Below are positions 1-8,538 of a DNA stretch of 64,000 bases, piece after piece. The translations under genes were made by a program, and so were the position numbers. Positions within the stretch are counted from its first letter, which is position 1, and each line of letters starts with the position of its first letter. Source of the DNA: Paraburkholderia sp. (GTDB taxonomy: Bacteria; Pseudomonadota; Gammaproteobacteria; Burkholderiales; Burkholderiaceae); NCBI RefSeq assembly GCF_024281035.1, contig NZ_JAMXLH010000048.1:145075-209074 (forward strand), read 5' to 3'. The notes beneath the pieces were generated by a model. It did not search any database, was not told the origin of the DNA, and saw nothing but the letters and a program-made list of their open reading frames with translations.

Positions 1-1081
1 GCGGCACCGAAGGCACGTCCTTCAATGCTTCGGCGAGGGTCTTGCCTGTGATCGTCATGCACTCGCCGTGCAGGAGGCCCGCGTCGAGCAGGATCTTCAG
101 CACTTGCGGAATGCCTCCGGCCCGGTGCAGATCGGTCGCGACGTACTGGCCCGAAGGCTTCAGGTCGCAGATCACGGGCACTTTCTTGCGCATGCGTTCG
201 AAGTCGTCAATGCTCCACTCGATTTGCGCCGCGTGCGCGATGGCGAGATAGTGCAGCACGGCGTTGGTCGAGCCGCCCGTCGCCATGATGAGCGCCACGG
301 CGTTCTCGATCGACTGCTTCGTGATGATGTCGCGCGGCTTGAGGTCCTGCTTGACCGCATTGACGAGCACGCGCGCCGATTCGGCCGCGGAGTCGACTTT
401 CTCGTCGTCGGGATTGGCCATCGTCGACGAGTACAGCAACGACATGCCGAGCGCCTCGAACGACGCGCTCATCGTATTCGCCGTATACATGCCGCCGCAC
501 GAACCCGTGGATGGGCACGCGTGCTGCTCGATGCCTTCGAAATCCTCTTCGGACAGGCGGCCCGCCGTGTATTCGCCGACGGCCTCGAATGCCGAAACGA
601 TCGTCAGATCGTGGCCCTTCCAGTTGCCCGGACGGATCGTGCCGCCGTAGACGTAGATGCCGGGCACGTTCATGCGCGCGAGCGCGATCATGCCGCCGGG
701 CATGTTCTTGTCGCAGCCGCCGATCACGACCACGCCGTCCATCCACTGGCCCTGCGCGCAGGTCTCGATGCAGTCGGCGATCACCTCGCGCGAGACGAGC
801 GAGTACTTCATGCCTTCGGTGCCCATCGACATGCCGTCCGAAATCGTGGGCGTGCCGAAGGTCTGCGGGTTCGCACCGGCGTCCTTGATGGCGGCGACGG
901 CGGCATCGGCGAGGCGCTGCAGGCCCGCGTTGCAGGGTGTGATCGTGGAGTGGCCGTTGGCGATGCCGATCATCGGCTTGTCGAAGTCGGCTTTTTCATA
1001 GCCGAGGGCATAAAACATCGAGCGGTTCGGCGAGCGCGCCACACCTTGCGTGATGTTCTTCGAGCGACGGTTGTGCGACAT
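1..1081 (-). CDS. ilvD: Dihydroxy-acid dehydratase, 3' end cut by window edge
   Basis: Dehydrates 2,3-dihydroxy-isovalerate and its methylvalerate homologue to the 2-keto acids in valine/isoleucine (and pantothenate precursor) synthesis; cytosolic Fe-S enzyme. The visible 360 residues start [20 protein letters not shown]. The three cysteines expected to hold the Fe-S cluster are present: C50 in TPCN, C123 in [10 protein letters not shown] and C195 in [14 protein letters not shown]. This Cys pattern and the N-terminus fit the roughly 557-residue class, so about 200 C-terminal residues lie beyond the left edge. The start ATG is supported by an AGGAG about 8 nt upstream. The gene diverges from the LysR regulator. 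Confidence 0.95.
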   Translation of the reverse strand, partial: MSHNRRSKNITQGVARSPNRSMFYALGYEKADFDKPMIGIANGHSTITPCNAGLQRLADAAVAAIKDAGANPQTFGTPTISDGMSMGTEGMKYSLVSREVIADCIETCAQGQWMDGVVVIGGCDKNMPGGMIALARMNVPGIYVYGGTIRPGNWKGHDLTIVSAFEAVGEYTAGRLSEEDFEGIEQHACPSTGSCGGMYTANTMSASFEALGMSLLYSSTMANPDDEKVDSAAESARVLVNAVKQDLKPRDIITKQSIENAVALIMATGGSTNAVLHYLAIAHAAQIEWSIDDFERMRKKVPVICDLKPSGQYVATDLHRAGGIPQVLKILLDAGLLHGECMTITGKTLAEALKDVPSVP

Positions 1082-1200
1082 GGGGAGGCTCCTGTGGGAG
1101 TGGTCTCGAATGCCGTGCAGGCGCGTTCTTCTTCGTGGTTTCGTCGTGCTGCGCCAGCGTGTCCGAAGAAGCATGCGGTTTCGCGAGCGGAATGTCCAGT

Positions 1201-1233
1201 ATATTATTCGTCGGTTATTGGGTCGAAAAATAT
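1201..1233. promoter_or_regulatory. Candidate LysR-type operator between ilvD and the regulator
   Basis: An AT-rich imperfect inverted repeat, ATATTATTCG and CGAAAAATAT, has 10-bp arms with one mismatch around a 13-nt centre. It lies in otherwise GC-rich DNA about 20 bp before the LysR start in the 171-bp divergent gap. Position and symmetry suit an autoregulatory LysR site; this is inference only. Confidence 0.35.
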
Positions 1234-1252
1234 ATCAATACAGGGTGTACGC

Positions 1253-2203
1253 ATGAGCTCGACAATTCCGGATCTGCGCCAGCTGCGCTATTTCGTGGCC
1301 GTGGCCGAAGAGCAGCACTTCGGCCGCGCGGCCGCGCGCCTGTCGATGACGCAGCCGCCGCTGTCGCAGGCGATCCGCGCGCTCGAAGAGACGCTCGGCG
1401 TCGAGCTGTTTGCACGCACGCGCCGTTCGGTCGAGTTGACGCCCGTGGGCGCCGATCTGCTGCCCGAGGTGCGCCGCCTGCTCGCAGCGGCGCAGGCGCT
1501 GCGCCCGCTCGCGCAGAGCCTCGCGCGCGGCGAGGCGGGCGTGCTCGGGCTGGCCTTCGTCTCGACCGCCGACTACGGCCTTCTGCCGCTCTTGCTGCGC
1601 GAATTCGGCGCACGCTATCCGCGCGTACGCCTGCAACTGACAGAGGCCACGAGCGACGTGCAGCTGGACGAACTGGCGGCAGGGCGCATCGACGCGGGCC
1701 TCGTCATCGCGCCCTTGCCGCTGCGTCATGCGGCGCAGCTCTCGTATCTGCCGATCGCGCGCGAGCCGCTCGTGATCGCGATGCCGCGGGATCTGTCGGC
1801 ACGCACGGGCGGCGCGTCCGCCGACGACTGGTGCGACACGCCCGTGAGCCTGCGCGATCTCGCCGAAACGCCGCTCGTCGTCTTCCCGCGCCATCTGGCC
1901 CCGGGTTTTTATGACATCATCATGGACTGCTACGGTGCCGCGGGGCTCGTGCCGCGCGTGGGGCAGGAGGCGATCCAGATGCAGACGATCGTGAGCCTCG
2001 TCTCGGCGGGCATGGGCGTGGCGCTGGTGCCGCAATCGCTGCGCCACCTGCGGCGCACGGGCGTGGCCTACCGCCCGCTCGCGCAGGCGGTGCCCACCAT
2101 CGAAACCGGCCTTGTCTGGCGCGCGGTGGAGGTGAGCCCGGTGCTGGCGGCCTTTATCGAGATCGTGCGCGCGCATGCGGCCGCTATCGGCGTGGCGGAC
2201 TGA
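1253..2203 (+). CDS. LysR-family transcriptional regulator
   Basis: A 316-residue DNA-binding regulator. The N-terminal winged helix-turn-helix shows the family pattern (LRQLRYFVAVAEEQHFGRAA, then QPPLSQAIRALEETLGVELF), followed by a periplasmic-binding-protein-like effector domain from about residue 90. The open frame extends far upstream, but MSSTIPDLRQLRYF at 1253 is the standard LysR beginning and the upstream part is antisense to ilvD. Divergent placement suggests it may control ilvD or itself; the effector cannot be read from sequence. Confidence 0.9.
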   Translation: MSSTIPDLRQLRYFVAVAEEQHFGRAAARLSMTQPPLSQAIRALEETLGVELFARTRRSVELTPVGADLLPEVRRLLAAAQALRPLAQSLARGEAGVLGLAFVSTADYGLLPLLLREFGARYPRVRLQLTEATSDVQLDELAAGRIDAGLVIAPLPLRHAAQLSYLPIAREPLVIAMPRDLSARTGGASADDWCDTPVSLRDLAETPLVVFPRHLAPGFYDIIMDCYGAAGLVPRVGQEAIQMQTIVSLVSAGMGVALVPQSLRHLRRTGVAYRPLAQAVPTIETGLVWRAVEVSPVLAAFIEIVRAHAAAIGVAD

Positions 2204-2363
2204 ATGCCCGGCATGCGGGTTTTCAGCGCCGAAAACAGCGTACGCCGCGCCGACTCGGCGATAATGCTGGCGCCGCGAACCGCGGCGCGCCGGAACCGTC
2301 CAACGCTCGCGGCGCGTCGCGCCGCCCCGATGACACTCTTCGCCGACAAGAACTGACTTCACG

Positions 2364-3272
2364 ATGCTCATTCACCCGAACTTCGACCCCGTCGCCATTC
2401 ATCTGGGGCCGCTCGCCGTGCGCTGGTACGGCCTGATGTATCTCGTTGGTTTCATTCTGGCCATCGTGATCGGCCGCCTGCGTCTGCGGTTGCCGTTCGT
2501 CGCGGCACAAGGCTGGACCGCGAAGGACATCGACGACATGCTGTTCTACGGCGTGCTCGGCACGATCCTCGGCGGGCGCCTCGGTTACGTGCTGTTCTAC
2601 AAGGCCAGCTGGTATTTCGCGCATCCGCTCGACATCTTCAAGGTGTGGGAAGGCGGCATGTCGTTTCACGGCGGCTTCCTCGGCGTGACGTTCGCGATGA
2701 TCCTCTTCGCGTGGCAGCGCGGCCGCACGTGGCTGCAGGTCACCGACTTCGTGGCGCCGATGGTGCCGACGGGCCTGGCCGCCGGGCGCCTCGGCAACTT
2801 CATCAACGGCGAGTTGTGGGGCCGCGTGACGTCGCCCGATTCGCCGTGGGCGATGCTGTTCCCGGGCGCGGCCAACGACGATGCCGCGTGGCTCAGCGCG
2901 CATCCGCAACTGACTGCGAAGTGGCATCTCAACGATGTCTTCGCGCAATATCACCTGCTGCCGCGCCACCCGTCCGAACTCTACGAGATCGCGCTCGAAG
3001 GTCTTGCGCTGTTCCTGTTGCTGATTTTCTTCTCGCGCAAGGAGCGCCCGGTGGGCGCGATATCGGCGATGTTCCTGATCGGCTATGGCCTTGCGCGCTT
3101 CACTGTCGAGTTCGCGCGCGAGCCCGATGACTTCCTCGGCCTGCTTGCACTCGGCCTGTCGATGGGCCAGTGGCTGTCGCTGCCGATGATCATCGTGGGC
3201 GTGGGCCTGCTCGTGTGGTCGTACCGGCGAGCACGCCGCAACGGCACGCGTGCACTCGGCGCGAATAGCTGA
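2364..3272 (+). CDS. lgt: Phosphatidylglycerol--prolipoprotein diacylglyceryl transferase
   Basis: Transfers diacylglyceryl from phosphatidylglycerol to the lipobox cysteine of prolipoproteins, the first step of lipoprotein maturation in the inner membrane. The 302-residue multi-spanning protein carries the Lgt signature [14 protein letters not shown] (residues 141-154) and HGGFLG at 102-107, which match essential His/Arg regions of the E. coli enzyme. Length is normal for proteobacterial Lgt. An intrinsic terminator follows 28 bp downstream. Substrates encoded in this window include the OmpA-like and SodC-like lipoproteins. Confidence 0.96.
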   Translation: MLIHPNFDPVAIHLGPLAVRWYGLMYLVGFILAIVIGRLRLRLPFVAAQGWTAKDIDDMLFYGVLGTILGGRLGYVLFYKASWYFAHPLDIFKVWEGGMSFHGGFLGVTFAMILFAWQRGRTWLQVTDFVAPMVPTGLAAGRLGNFINGELWGRVTSPDSPWAMLFPGAANDDAAWLSAHPQLTAKWHLNDVFAQYHLLPRHPSELYEIALEGLALFLLLIFFSRKERPVGAISAMFLIGYGLARFTVEFAREPDDFLGLLALGLSMGQWLSLPMIIVGVGLLVWSYRRARRNGTRALGANS

Positions 3273-3299
3273 ACGCAGGTCGTTCGTTTTATGCAAAAG

Positions 3300-3327
3300 C
3301 CCCGCTAATGCGGGGTTTTTAGTTTTT
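3300..3327 (+). terminator. Intrinsic terminator after lgt
   Basis: Stem CCCCGC / GCGGGG with a TAAT loop is followed at once by TTTTT and a second T-run, about 28 bp after the lgt stop. Confidence 0.85.
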
Positions 3328-3361
3328 TTGCGCTTGGCTTTCGGCTCATGGGAAGTACGCG

Positions 3362-4105
3362 TCACTTCATCTGCACGGACCCCGACACGTTGACGGTCAC
3401 CGTCGACGTGCCGCCTTCGATCGACATGGGCGGCGCGACCTTCGCGTCGGCGGCCATCGCACGTGCGTTCATCATCATGACCGGGCGCGGCACCACGCCC
3501 ATGTGCCCCACATTGACTTCGCGGATCGTGTAGCTGCCGTAGCCGAACGCGCGCGCCGCGGCCGTGGCCTGATCGCGGAACGACGAGATCGCCTCACCCG
3601 AGAGCTTCTTCTCGGCGGCGCGCTGCGCTTCGGGCGAGAGCGAGAACTGCACGTTGCCGACCTGCATGATCGACGCGATATCGCCTGCAAGCTTCGAGGC
3701 GGCGGTGAAGTCGTGCGATTCGAGCACGACTTCCGTGCGGCCGCGCCATGCCGAAATGCGGCCGTCGCGGTCGGTGGACGGAAAGATCGAGAACTGGCCC
3801 GAGCGCGCGCTCACGCCGGGCACGCCTCTCGCTTTCTGCATCGCGGCGTCGGTGCGCTGGTTCAGCGTGGCGGTGAGCGAGGCCGGATCGCTCGCTTCCT
3901 GCTCGTAGAACAGCGTGATCGTGACGACGTCCTGCGGCACTTCTGCGCTCGCCTGCGCGGACAGCGACAGCACGCCTGCCGGCTGAAAGCGCGCATCGCT
4001 CTGTGCGAACGCAGTGCCGGGCGCGAGCGTGGCCGCAAACATGAGCGCGAGCGGCGCGGCAATGGTGAGCGCTGCGGTGAGGGCGGCGGCCGTTTTTCTC
4101 TTCAT
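3362..4105 (-). CDS. SIMPL (DUF541) domain periplasmic protein
   Basis: A 247-residue protein with a clear Sec signal peptide (MKRKTAAALTAALTIAAPLA, cleavage probably after TAFA near residue 35), then a SIMPL domain from about 45 to 230 (AGVLSLSAQASAEVPQDVVT, later GNVQFSLSPE). The family includes E. coli YggE; roles proposed are mostly in oxidative or envelope stress, so no precise function is assigned. The open frame begins 87 nt earlier, but the ATG at 4105 has a perfect AGGAG and opens the signal peptide. It ends 35 bp from the lgt terminator (convergent). Confidence 0.85.
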   Translation of the reverse strand: MKRKTAAALTAALTIAAPLALMFAATLAPGTAFAQSDARFQPAGVLSLSAQASAEVPQDVVTITLFYEQEASDPASLTATLNQRTDAAMQKARGVPGVSARSGQFSIFPSTDRDGRISAWRGRTEVVLESHDFTAASKLAGDIASIMQVGNVQFSLSPEAQRAAEKKLSGEAISSFRDQATAAARAFGYGSYTIREVNVGHMGVVPRPVMMMNARAMAADAKVAPPMSIEGGTSTVTVNVSGSVQMK

Positions 4106-4193
4106 CGTCGACTCCTTGCAGAATGGATTATTCGATACGCAAGCGCGCCAGCCCGGCTGCGCGTTGGTGAGCGTGCGGGGCGTGCACTTCACA

Positions 4194-4652
4194 TCACATC
4201 AGATGTTTCGTGATGAACGCCCACTCGGCTTCGGTGACGGGCGTGATCGAAAGCCGGTTGCCTTTCGCGAGCACGCGCATGTTCGCGAGCGCTTCGTGCT
4301 CGCGTAGTGCCGCAAGTGGAATCAACGCGCACTTCTTCTTGAAGACGACGTCGACGAGTATCCAGCGTGGATTCTCTTGCGTCGATTTCGCGTCGTAATA
4401 AGGGCTCTTCGGATCGAACTGCGTAGGGTCGGGATAGGCCGTCGATGAGACCTGTGCGATTCCCGCGATGCCGGGCTCGGGACAACTGGAGTGATAGAAC
4501 AGCACGCCGTCGCCAGCCTGCATCGTGTCGCGCATGAAATTGCGTGCCTGATAATTGCGGACACCGGTCCAGGGCAGCGTGCGATGCGGTGCGTGAGCGA
4601 GGTCGTCGATACTTGCTTCGTCGGGTTCGGACTTCATCAGCCAGTAGCGCAT
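4194..4652 (-). CDS. EVE domain-containing protein
   Basis: A 152-residue protein made essentially of one EVE (PUA-like) domain, COG2947/thymocyte nuclear protein 1 type. Diagnostic segments are YWLMKSEPDE at the N-terminus, WTGVRNYQARNFMRDTM near residues 29-45, FYHSSCPEPGIAGIAQV, and PRWILVDVVF. EVE domains bind modified bases; the cellular role of stand-alone bacterial copies is not settled. It follows the 6S RNA and zapA on the same strand. Confidence 0.88.
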   Translation of the reverse strand: MRYWLMKSEPDEASIDDLAHAPHRTLPWTGVRNYQARNFMRDTMQAGDGVLFYHSSCPEPGIAGIAQVSSTAYPDPTQFDPKSPYYDAKSTQENPRWILVDVVFKKKCALIPLAALREHEALANMRVLAKGNRLSITPVTEAEWAFITKHLM

Positions 4653-4804
4653 GAGTCGGAGGTCACGTCGAAAGAGAGCGGGGAACGTGCGCGCCAGGTG
4701 TAGGCGGGCACGGGCGGTATGACGCTATGGATTGGCGCTGGAACGCCGCACTAAAAAGAGCAGACGCAGGAACAGATGCTACCAGGCCCGAATTGGAAAC
4801 AACA

Positions 4805-4840
4805 ATGAAAAACGGCATCGGACGCAAGTCCGATGCCGTT
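4805..4840 (-). terminator. Intrinsic terminator of 6S RNA
   Basis: A perfect 12-bp stem, AACGGCATCGGA / TCCGATGCCGTT with loop CTTGCG on the minus strand, is followed by a T-run. It lies directly after the 6S RNA 3' end. Confidence 0.85.
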
Positions 4841-4845
4841 TGAAT

Positions 4846-5020
4846 TGGTCCCCGCCATAGCCGCTAGGCCGGCATCCTGAACCGAGGGTTCAGAATTGGT
4901 CGCAGTTAGCAGCACTTCGGGTACATCAGACAGAGTGACGCGCACACCCGTGCTACAAATTTCCACAACCGTGCACATGGCATTGGTTCAAGGAATATAT
5001 GACCTTGGCAAACCAGGCAG
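4846..5020 (-). ncRNA. ssrS: 6S RNA
   Basis: 6S RNA mimics an open promoter, binds sigma-70 RNA polymerase and represses transcription in stationary phase. On the minus strand the segment holds the hallmarks seen in E. coli ssrS: a 5' CCTTGAACC region, a central AACTGCGACC, then CTGAACC..GGTTCAGG and a closing G/C-rich 3' strand (GCGGCTATGGCGGGGACC). Its place just 3' of zapA is the conserved proteobacterial context, and a strong terminator follows. Both ends are approximate because they were set by eye. Confidence 0.85.
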
Positions 5021-5048
5021 GGAAGCTAACTAAACCTTTTAAAACGTA

Positions 5049-5366
5049 TTACTGCACGCCGCTGTACTGCTGAATCACGGCGCCGAGTTGTTCATTCATT
5101 GAGCGCATTGTACGACGGATTTCTTCGGCTGGGAATGCCTCTCCGTGTCGCACACTTGTCTGCAGTCGCAGCAGTTCCGACGCGAGCGAAAGTGCCGCCA
5201 TGACTGCGATTCGATCCATGCCGCGCACGTTGCTGTGCGTGCGGATTTTCGACATTTCCGCATCCACGCGCGCCACGGCTTCGAGCAGCGCGCCTTCGGT
5301 TTCGGGTGAACAGGCGAGGCGATAGGTCTGGCCGAGAATCGTCGCTTCGATCTGTTTGGTGGTCAT
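5049..5366 (-). CDS. zapA: Cell division protein ZapA
   Basis: Small cytosolic FtsZ-associated protein that bundles FtsZ protofilaments at the division ring. The 105 residues show the ZapA N-terminal core (IEATILGQTYRLACSPE, residues 6-22) and the helix AVARVDAEMSK..RGMDRIAVMAALSLASELL (about 31-66), followed by a C-terminal coiled coil. It overlaps the upstream coiled-coil gene by 4 bp, so the two are co-transcribed and translationally coupled, with 6S RNA next downstream. Confidence 0.93.
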   Translation of the reverse strand: MTTKQIEATILGQTYRLACSPETEGALLEAVARVDAEMSKIRTHSNVRGMDRIAVMAALSLASELLRLQTSVRHGEAFPAEEIRRTMRSMNEQLGAVIQQYSGVQ

Positions 5367-5713
5367 GCGTTTTCTCCGTGGCGGGCCGCGTTGCTCTCGG
5401 CGGCGGACGGCGACTGTTCGAGCAGATCGAGCTGGTTGTCAGGCTCGCCTTGCCCGCGTGCGCGCGGCAATTTTTCGAGAATTGCGTTCAGGCGCACCTG
5501 GGCGTCGTCGATCTTCGCGGACAGCGCATCGCGCTCCGCCTGCAGTGCATTGCGCTCTTCGCGCACCTGCTCGAGTTCGGCGCGCGTTGCATCGCATTGC
5601 GACTGCAATTGCGCGAGTTGCGCTTCGAGTGCCTGACGCGCTTCGTGATGGAGCCGATTGATCTCGATCAGCCGCCCGATATTCTGTGAGAGTGTTTCGA
5701 GTTCGTTGAGCAT
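5363..5713 (-). CDS. ZapB-like coiled-coil cell division protein
   Basis: A 116-residue, almost wholly helical protein. Residues 1-75 form a continuous heptad-rich coiled coil (LETLSQNIGRLIEINRLHHE, then QSQCDATRAELEQVREERNA), followed by a low-complexity tail ending NAARHGENA. No enzyme motif. Its 4-bp overlap with zapA and coiled-coil build match the small ZapB-like / DUF904-type genes seen beside zapA in proteobacteria. A role at the Z ring is inferred from context only. Confidence 0.72.
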   Translation of the reverse strand: MLNELETLSQNIGRLIEINRLHHEARQALEAQLAQLQSQCDATRAELEQVREERNALQAERDALSAKIDDAQVRLNAILEKLPRARGQGEPDNQLDLLEQSPSAAESNAARHGENA

Positions 5714-5925
5714 GTGCTGCGTCCTCTAAAGACAGGCATTCTAGCGCGGATTACCGGGTATTCCGATAATTGTGTCGTTTCCAGACGTAACATCCCTGCT
5801 TCTTGCAGGCAACGTCACCGAGTCTGCTCAGCGGGAATGCATTTTGCCGCCACGTACGCGATGACACCAGCGTGGCGCGGACGCTTTTCTTGACGTCCAG
5901 ACGGGCCGCTCCTACACTTGCCGCA

Positions 5926-6173
5926 CTCTGGTGCCCGCGCTCGAAATGCGTGGTTAAACGGGAAACAGGGAGCGAAGTCCAGCCCCGGACATACGCCATC
6001 CTGTGCTGCTCTGTGCAACGGTACCGCGACCGCGCGCGCTTCTTGCATCGCTTCTGGCAAGCTGTTCGCACGCAACTCGATCCCAGCATGCAATTTCTGC
6101 GTGCATCCATGGCCACTGCGCAACGGCGCGGGAAGGCGGATCGCGTCGTCGCCAGCCCGGATACCGGCCAGAG
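5926..6173 (+). promoter_or_regulatory. Cobalamin riboswitch
   Basis: An adenosylcobalamin-sensing leader. A closing P1 stem is visible as CTCTGG (5926-5931) with CCAGAG (6168-6173). Inside, the 5' core reads ACGGGAA near 5958, then GAAGTCC and GTGCAACGGTA near 6013-6023 (the B12-box region). The 3' core reads GCCACTG near 6114, GCGGGAAGGCG near 6127, then AGCCCGGATACCGGCC. These match the conserved blocks of the family in the right order. The cobalamin transport and assembly operon lies downstream on the same strand. Confidence 0.88.
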
Positions 6174-6591
6174 GGCGAGGTGCTCGTGTCAGCCGCGCCG
6201 GTGTGATGCACTGGCGCCGTGTGGACACGGCCCTTTATCGCGCCGTTTCGCGCAGAGCGGAGCACGCGCACGCTGGCTACCGGATCATCACCATCATGTA
6301 TTTGCACACCTGCTGCGCGATTGTGCGCGATCTGCGGCTTGGCGCCTTGCGCCGCTGCAAAGCGGGTGCTCGTGCCGCGTCGCGCTTCATGCGGCACATC
6401 ATGAGCAGCGTGATGCGGGTGAAATCGCTAAACCAGGCTGCGCCCGTTTTTCATCGGGCATTCGTTGCCGGCGCATGCCTGCGCGAACGATGCGCGCGCA
6501 TCGTTCGTGTTCGCGTGTTTAGCATCTCACGCGGCAGAGCGCCTGGTTCCTTTCCTTTCGATAACGACAACGCCCCCCTTCGACCCGCACG
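6174..6591 (+). other. Long leader between cobalamin riboswitch and btuC
   Basis: 418 nt with no convincing reading frame. It holds a short hairpin at 6216-6231 (GCCGTGT GG ACACGGC, then CCTTTAT), which could be the riboswitch expression platform. A perfect 24-nt palindrome lies at 6484-6507. Small frames exist but show no family resemblance or good ribosome binding sites. Confidence 0.5.
6484..6507. repeat. Perfect 24-nt palindrome in the btuC leader
   Basis: CGAACGATGCGC followed directly by its reverse complement GCGCATCGTTCG. Wobble pairs extend the stem on both sides. It lies 85 bp before the first possible btuC start. It could be a leader hairpin or an operator; the sequence does not decide. 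Confidence 0.7.
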
Positions 6592-7653
6592 ATGCGAACT
6601 GCCGATCGCAATCACATGCCTGCCGTGAGCGGGCCCAGATTCCGGGCGTCGATGAGCGCGCGTCGCGCGTGCGTCATCTGGCTCGCGCTGACGCTCGCCG
6701 CTCTTATTGTGTTCGCGGCATCGCTTGTGATCGGCAGCGTGCCGGTCACGCTCGCGCAGGCACTGGCTGCGTTGTCGCCATCGCACACGAACACCGACAT
6801 GGCCGCTGAAATCGTCCGCACGCTGCGCCTGCCGCGCGCGCTCGGCGGCTTCGCGTGCGGCGCGCTGCTCGCGCTTGCCGGGGCGTTGCTGCAGGTGCTG
6901 CTGCGCAATCCGCTCGCCGAACCGTATGTGCTCGGCGTATCGGGCGGCGCGGCCGCGTTTGCGCTCGTCGCGATGATCGTTGGCCTGGCCGCGTGGGCGG
7001 TGCAGGCGAGCGCATGCGCGGGCGCGTTCGCGTCGATCCTGCTCGTGCTCGGCCTCGCGCGCCGTGAATTGTGGCGCGGCGAGCCGCAGGACAGTTCTCC
7101 GCGTTTGCTGCTCACCGGCGCCGTGACGGCTGCGGGTTGGGGCGCGCTCATCACGCTGCTCCTTACGCTCGCGCCCGATGCGCAATTGCGCGGCATGCTG
7201 TTCTGGCTCACGGGCGATCTCAACGGCGCGAGCATGCCGTGGGCGGCGCTCGGTGCGCTCGTGCTCGTGCTCGCGGCCATCGTGCCGGTCGCCCCGCAAC
7301 TGAACGTGCTGCTGCGCGGCGACGCGGCCGCGCAGGCGCTCGGCGTGCCGGTGCTGCGGCTGCGCGTGCGCGTCTATCTCGTGGCGTCGCTCGCGGCGGC
7401 GGCGGCCGTGACGACGGGCGGCACCATCGGCTTCGTCGGGCTCGTCGTGCCGCACATGCTGCGGCTCGCGTTCGGCAACGACCAGCGCATGTTGCTGCCC
7501 GCCGCCGCGCTCGCGGGCGGGCTCGCCGTGATGGGCGCCGATCTCGCCGCGCGTACCGTGGCCGCGCCAGCGCAGTTGCCGGTCGGTGTCGTGACCGCGC
7601 TCGCGGGCGTGCCCGTGTTTCTCTGGATGCTGCTGCACAGGCGCACGCGATGA
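6592..7653 (+). CDS. btuC: FecCD/BtuC-family ABC transporter permease, probably for cobalamin
   Basis: Inner-membrane permease of a type II importer. The protein (353 residues from this start) is strongly hydrophobic with about nine to ten membrane helices, and shows BtuC/FecCD motifs: LPRALGGFACGALLALAGAL, NPLAEPYVLGVSGGAA (about 106-121) and TIGFVGLVVPHMLRLAFG (about 280-297). Starts at 6592, 6616 and 6652 are all possible and none has a strong ribosome site. Its stop overlaps the ATG of the ATPase gene (ATGA). Specificity for cobalamin is inferred from the upstream riboswitch and downstream cob genes. Confidence 0.9.
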   Translation: MRTADRNHMPAVSGPRFRASMSARRACVIWLALTLAALIVFAASLVIGSVPVTLAQALAALSPSHTNTDMAAEIVRTLRLPRALGGFACGALLALAGALLQVLLRNPLAEPYVLGVSGGAAAFALVAMIVGLAAWAVQASACAGAFASILLVLGLARRELWRGEPQDSSPRLLLTGAVTAAGWGALITLLLTLAPDAQLRGMLFWLTGDLNGASMPWAALGALVLVLAAIVPVAPQLNVLLRGDAAAQALGVPVLRLRVRVYLVASLAAAAAVTTGGTIGFVGLVVPHMLRLAFGNDQRMLLPAAALAGGLAVMGADLAARTVAAPAQLPVGVVTALAGVPVFLWMLLHRRTR

Positions 7654-8495
7654 AGCACACAACGGATCACACAACCCATGGCACGCCGATCCTGGCCGCC
7701 CGCGCGCTGACCTTGCGCGCGGGTGCACGCACGCTCGTCGAATCGCTCACGCTGTCCTTCGGCGCCGGTGAAATCTGGTGTGTCGCCGGTGCGAACGGCG
7801 CGGGGAAGACGACGCTGATCGGCGCGCTGGCCGGGCTGCGCACGAGCGCGGCAGGCCACGTCGAAATCGATGGCCGCACGCTGGCCGACTGGGCGCCCGT
7901 CAAGCTCGCGCAGCGTCGCGCGCTGATGCCGCAGGACGTGCACGATGCGTTCAACGCGAGCGTGCTCGACATCGTGCTGCTCAACCGCTATCCGCATCTG
8001 GCGGGCTGGGGTTGGGAGCGCGACGAGGACCGTACGGCGGCGCATGCGGCGCTGGCCGCGCTCGGCCTCGAAGCGCTCGCCGCGCGCGACGTGCTTTCGT
8101 TGTCCGGCGGCGAACGGCAACGCGTCGCGCTCGCAGCCGTGCTGTGCCAGGATGCGCCGCTTCTGTTGCTCGACGAGCCGCTTTCGCATCTGGATCTGCA
8201 TCACCAGATCGCCTGCCTCGAAGCGCTTGTGCGCTGGGTGAGATTCGAGGCGCGCACGATTGTTTTTTCCTGCCACGATCTCAATCTCGCGCGGCGCTAT
8301 GCAACGCATGCGCTGCTGCTCGACAGCCGTGGCGGCTTTTACGCGGGACCGGTGGGCGAAGTATTGACGCCGGACCGCGCAAGCGATGCGTTCGGCCATC
8401 CGCTCGTGCTGATCCGCGAAGGCGCGCACGAGGCGCTCGTTCCCGCGCTTTCGCGCGAGCCCGCGCCTGGAGCTTCACCGCGTCGCCCGAACTGA
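7650..8495 (+). CDS. btuD: ABC transporter ATP-binding protein, cobalamin type
   Basis: The 281-residue ATPase energises the BtuC-type permease. Walker A GANGAGKTT is at about 47-55, the ABC signature LSGGERQRVALAAVL near 151, Walker B LLLLDEPLSHLDLHHQ after it, and an H-loop CHDLNLARRY. The open frame extends upstream in another frame of btuC, but translation coupled at the ATGA overlap (7650) gives the normal length. A His/Thr-rich stretch (KHTTDHTTHG) opens the protein. Confidence 0.92.
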   Translation: MKHTTDHTTHGTPILAARALTLRAGARTLVESLTLSFGAGEIWCVAGANGAGKTTLIGALAGLRTSAAGHVEIDGRTLADWAPVKLAQRRALMPQDVHDAFNASVLDIVLLNRYPHLAGWGWERDEDRTAAHAALAALGLEALAARDVLSLSGGERQRVALAAVLCQDAPLLLLDEPLSHLDLHHQIACLEALVRWVRFEARTIVFSCHDLNLARRYATHALLLDSRGGFYAGPVGEVLTPDRASDAFGHPLVLIREGAHEALVPALSREPAPGASPRRPN

Positions 8496-8538
8496 ATACC
8501 GCTTTATCCAATGTGAACTTCAACCCTTTGACCCGAAC

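Noticed and set aside
68..1252. Possible long N-terminal extension of the LysR regulator
   Set aside because: Antisense to ilvD and without motifs; LysR proteins begin near 1253.
5941..6628. A 236-residue frame in the riboswitch leader
   Set aside because: It overlaps conserved aptamer blocks, is Arg/Ala-rich without a domain, and lacks a ribosome site.
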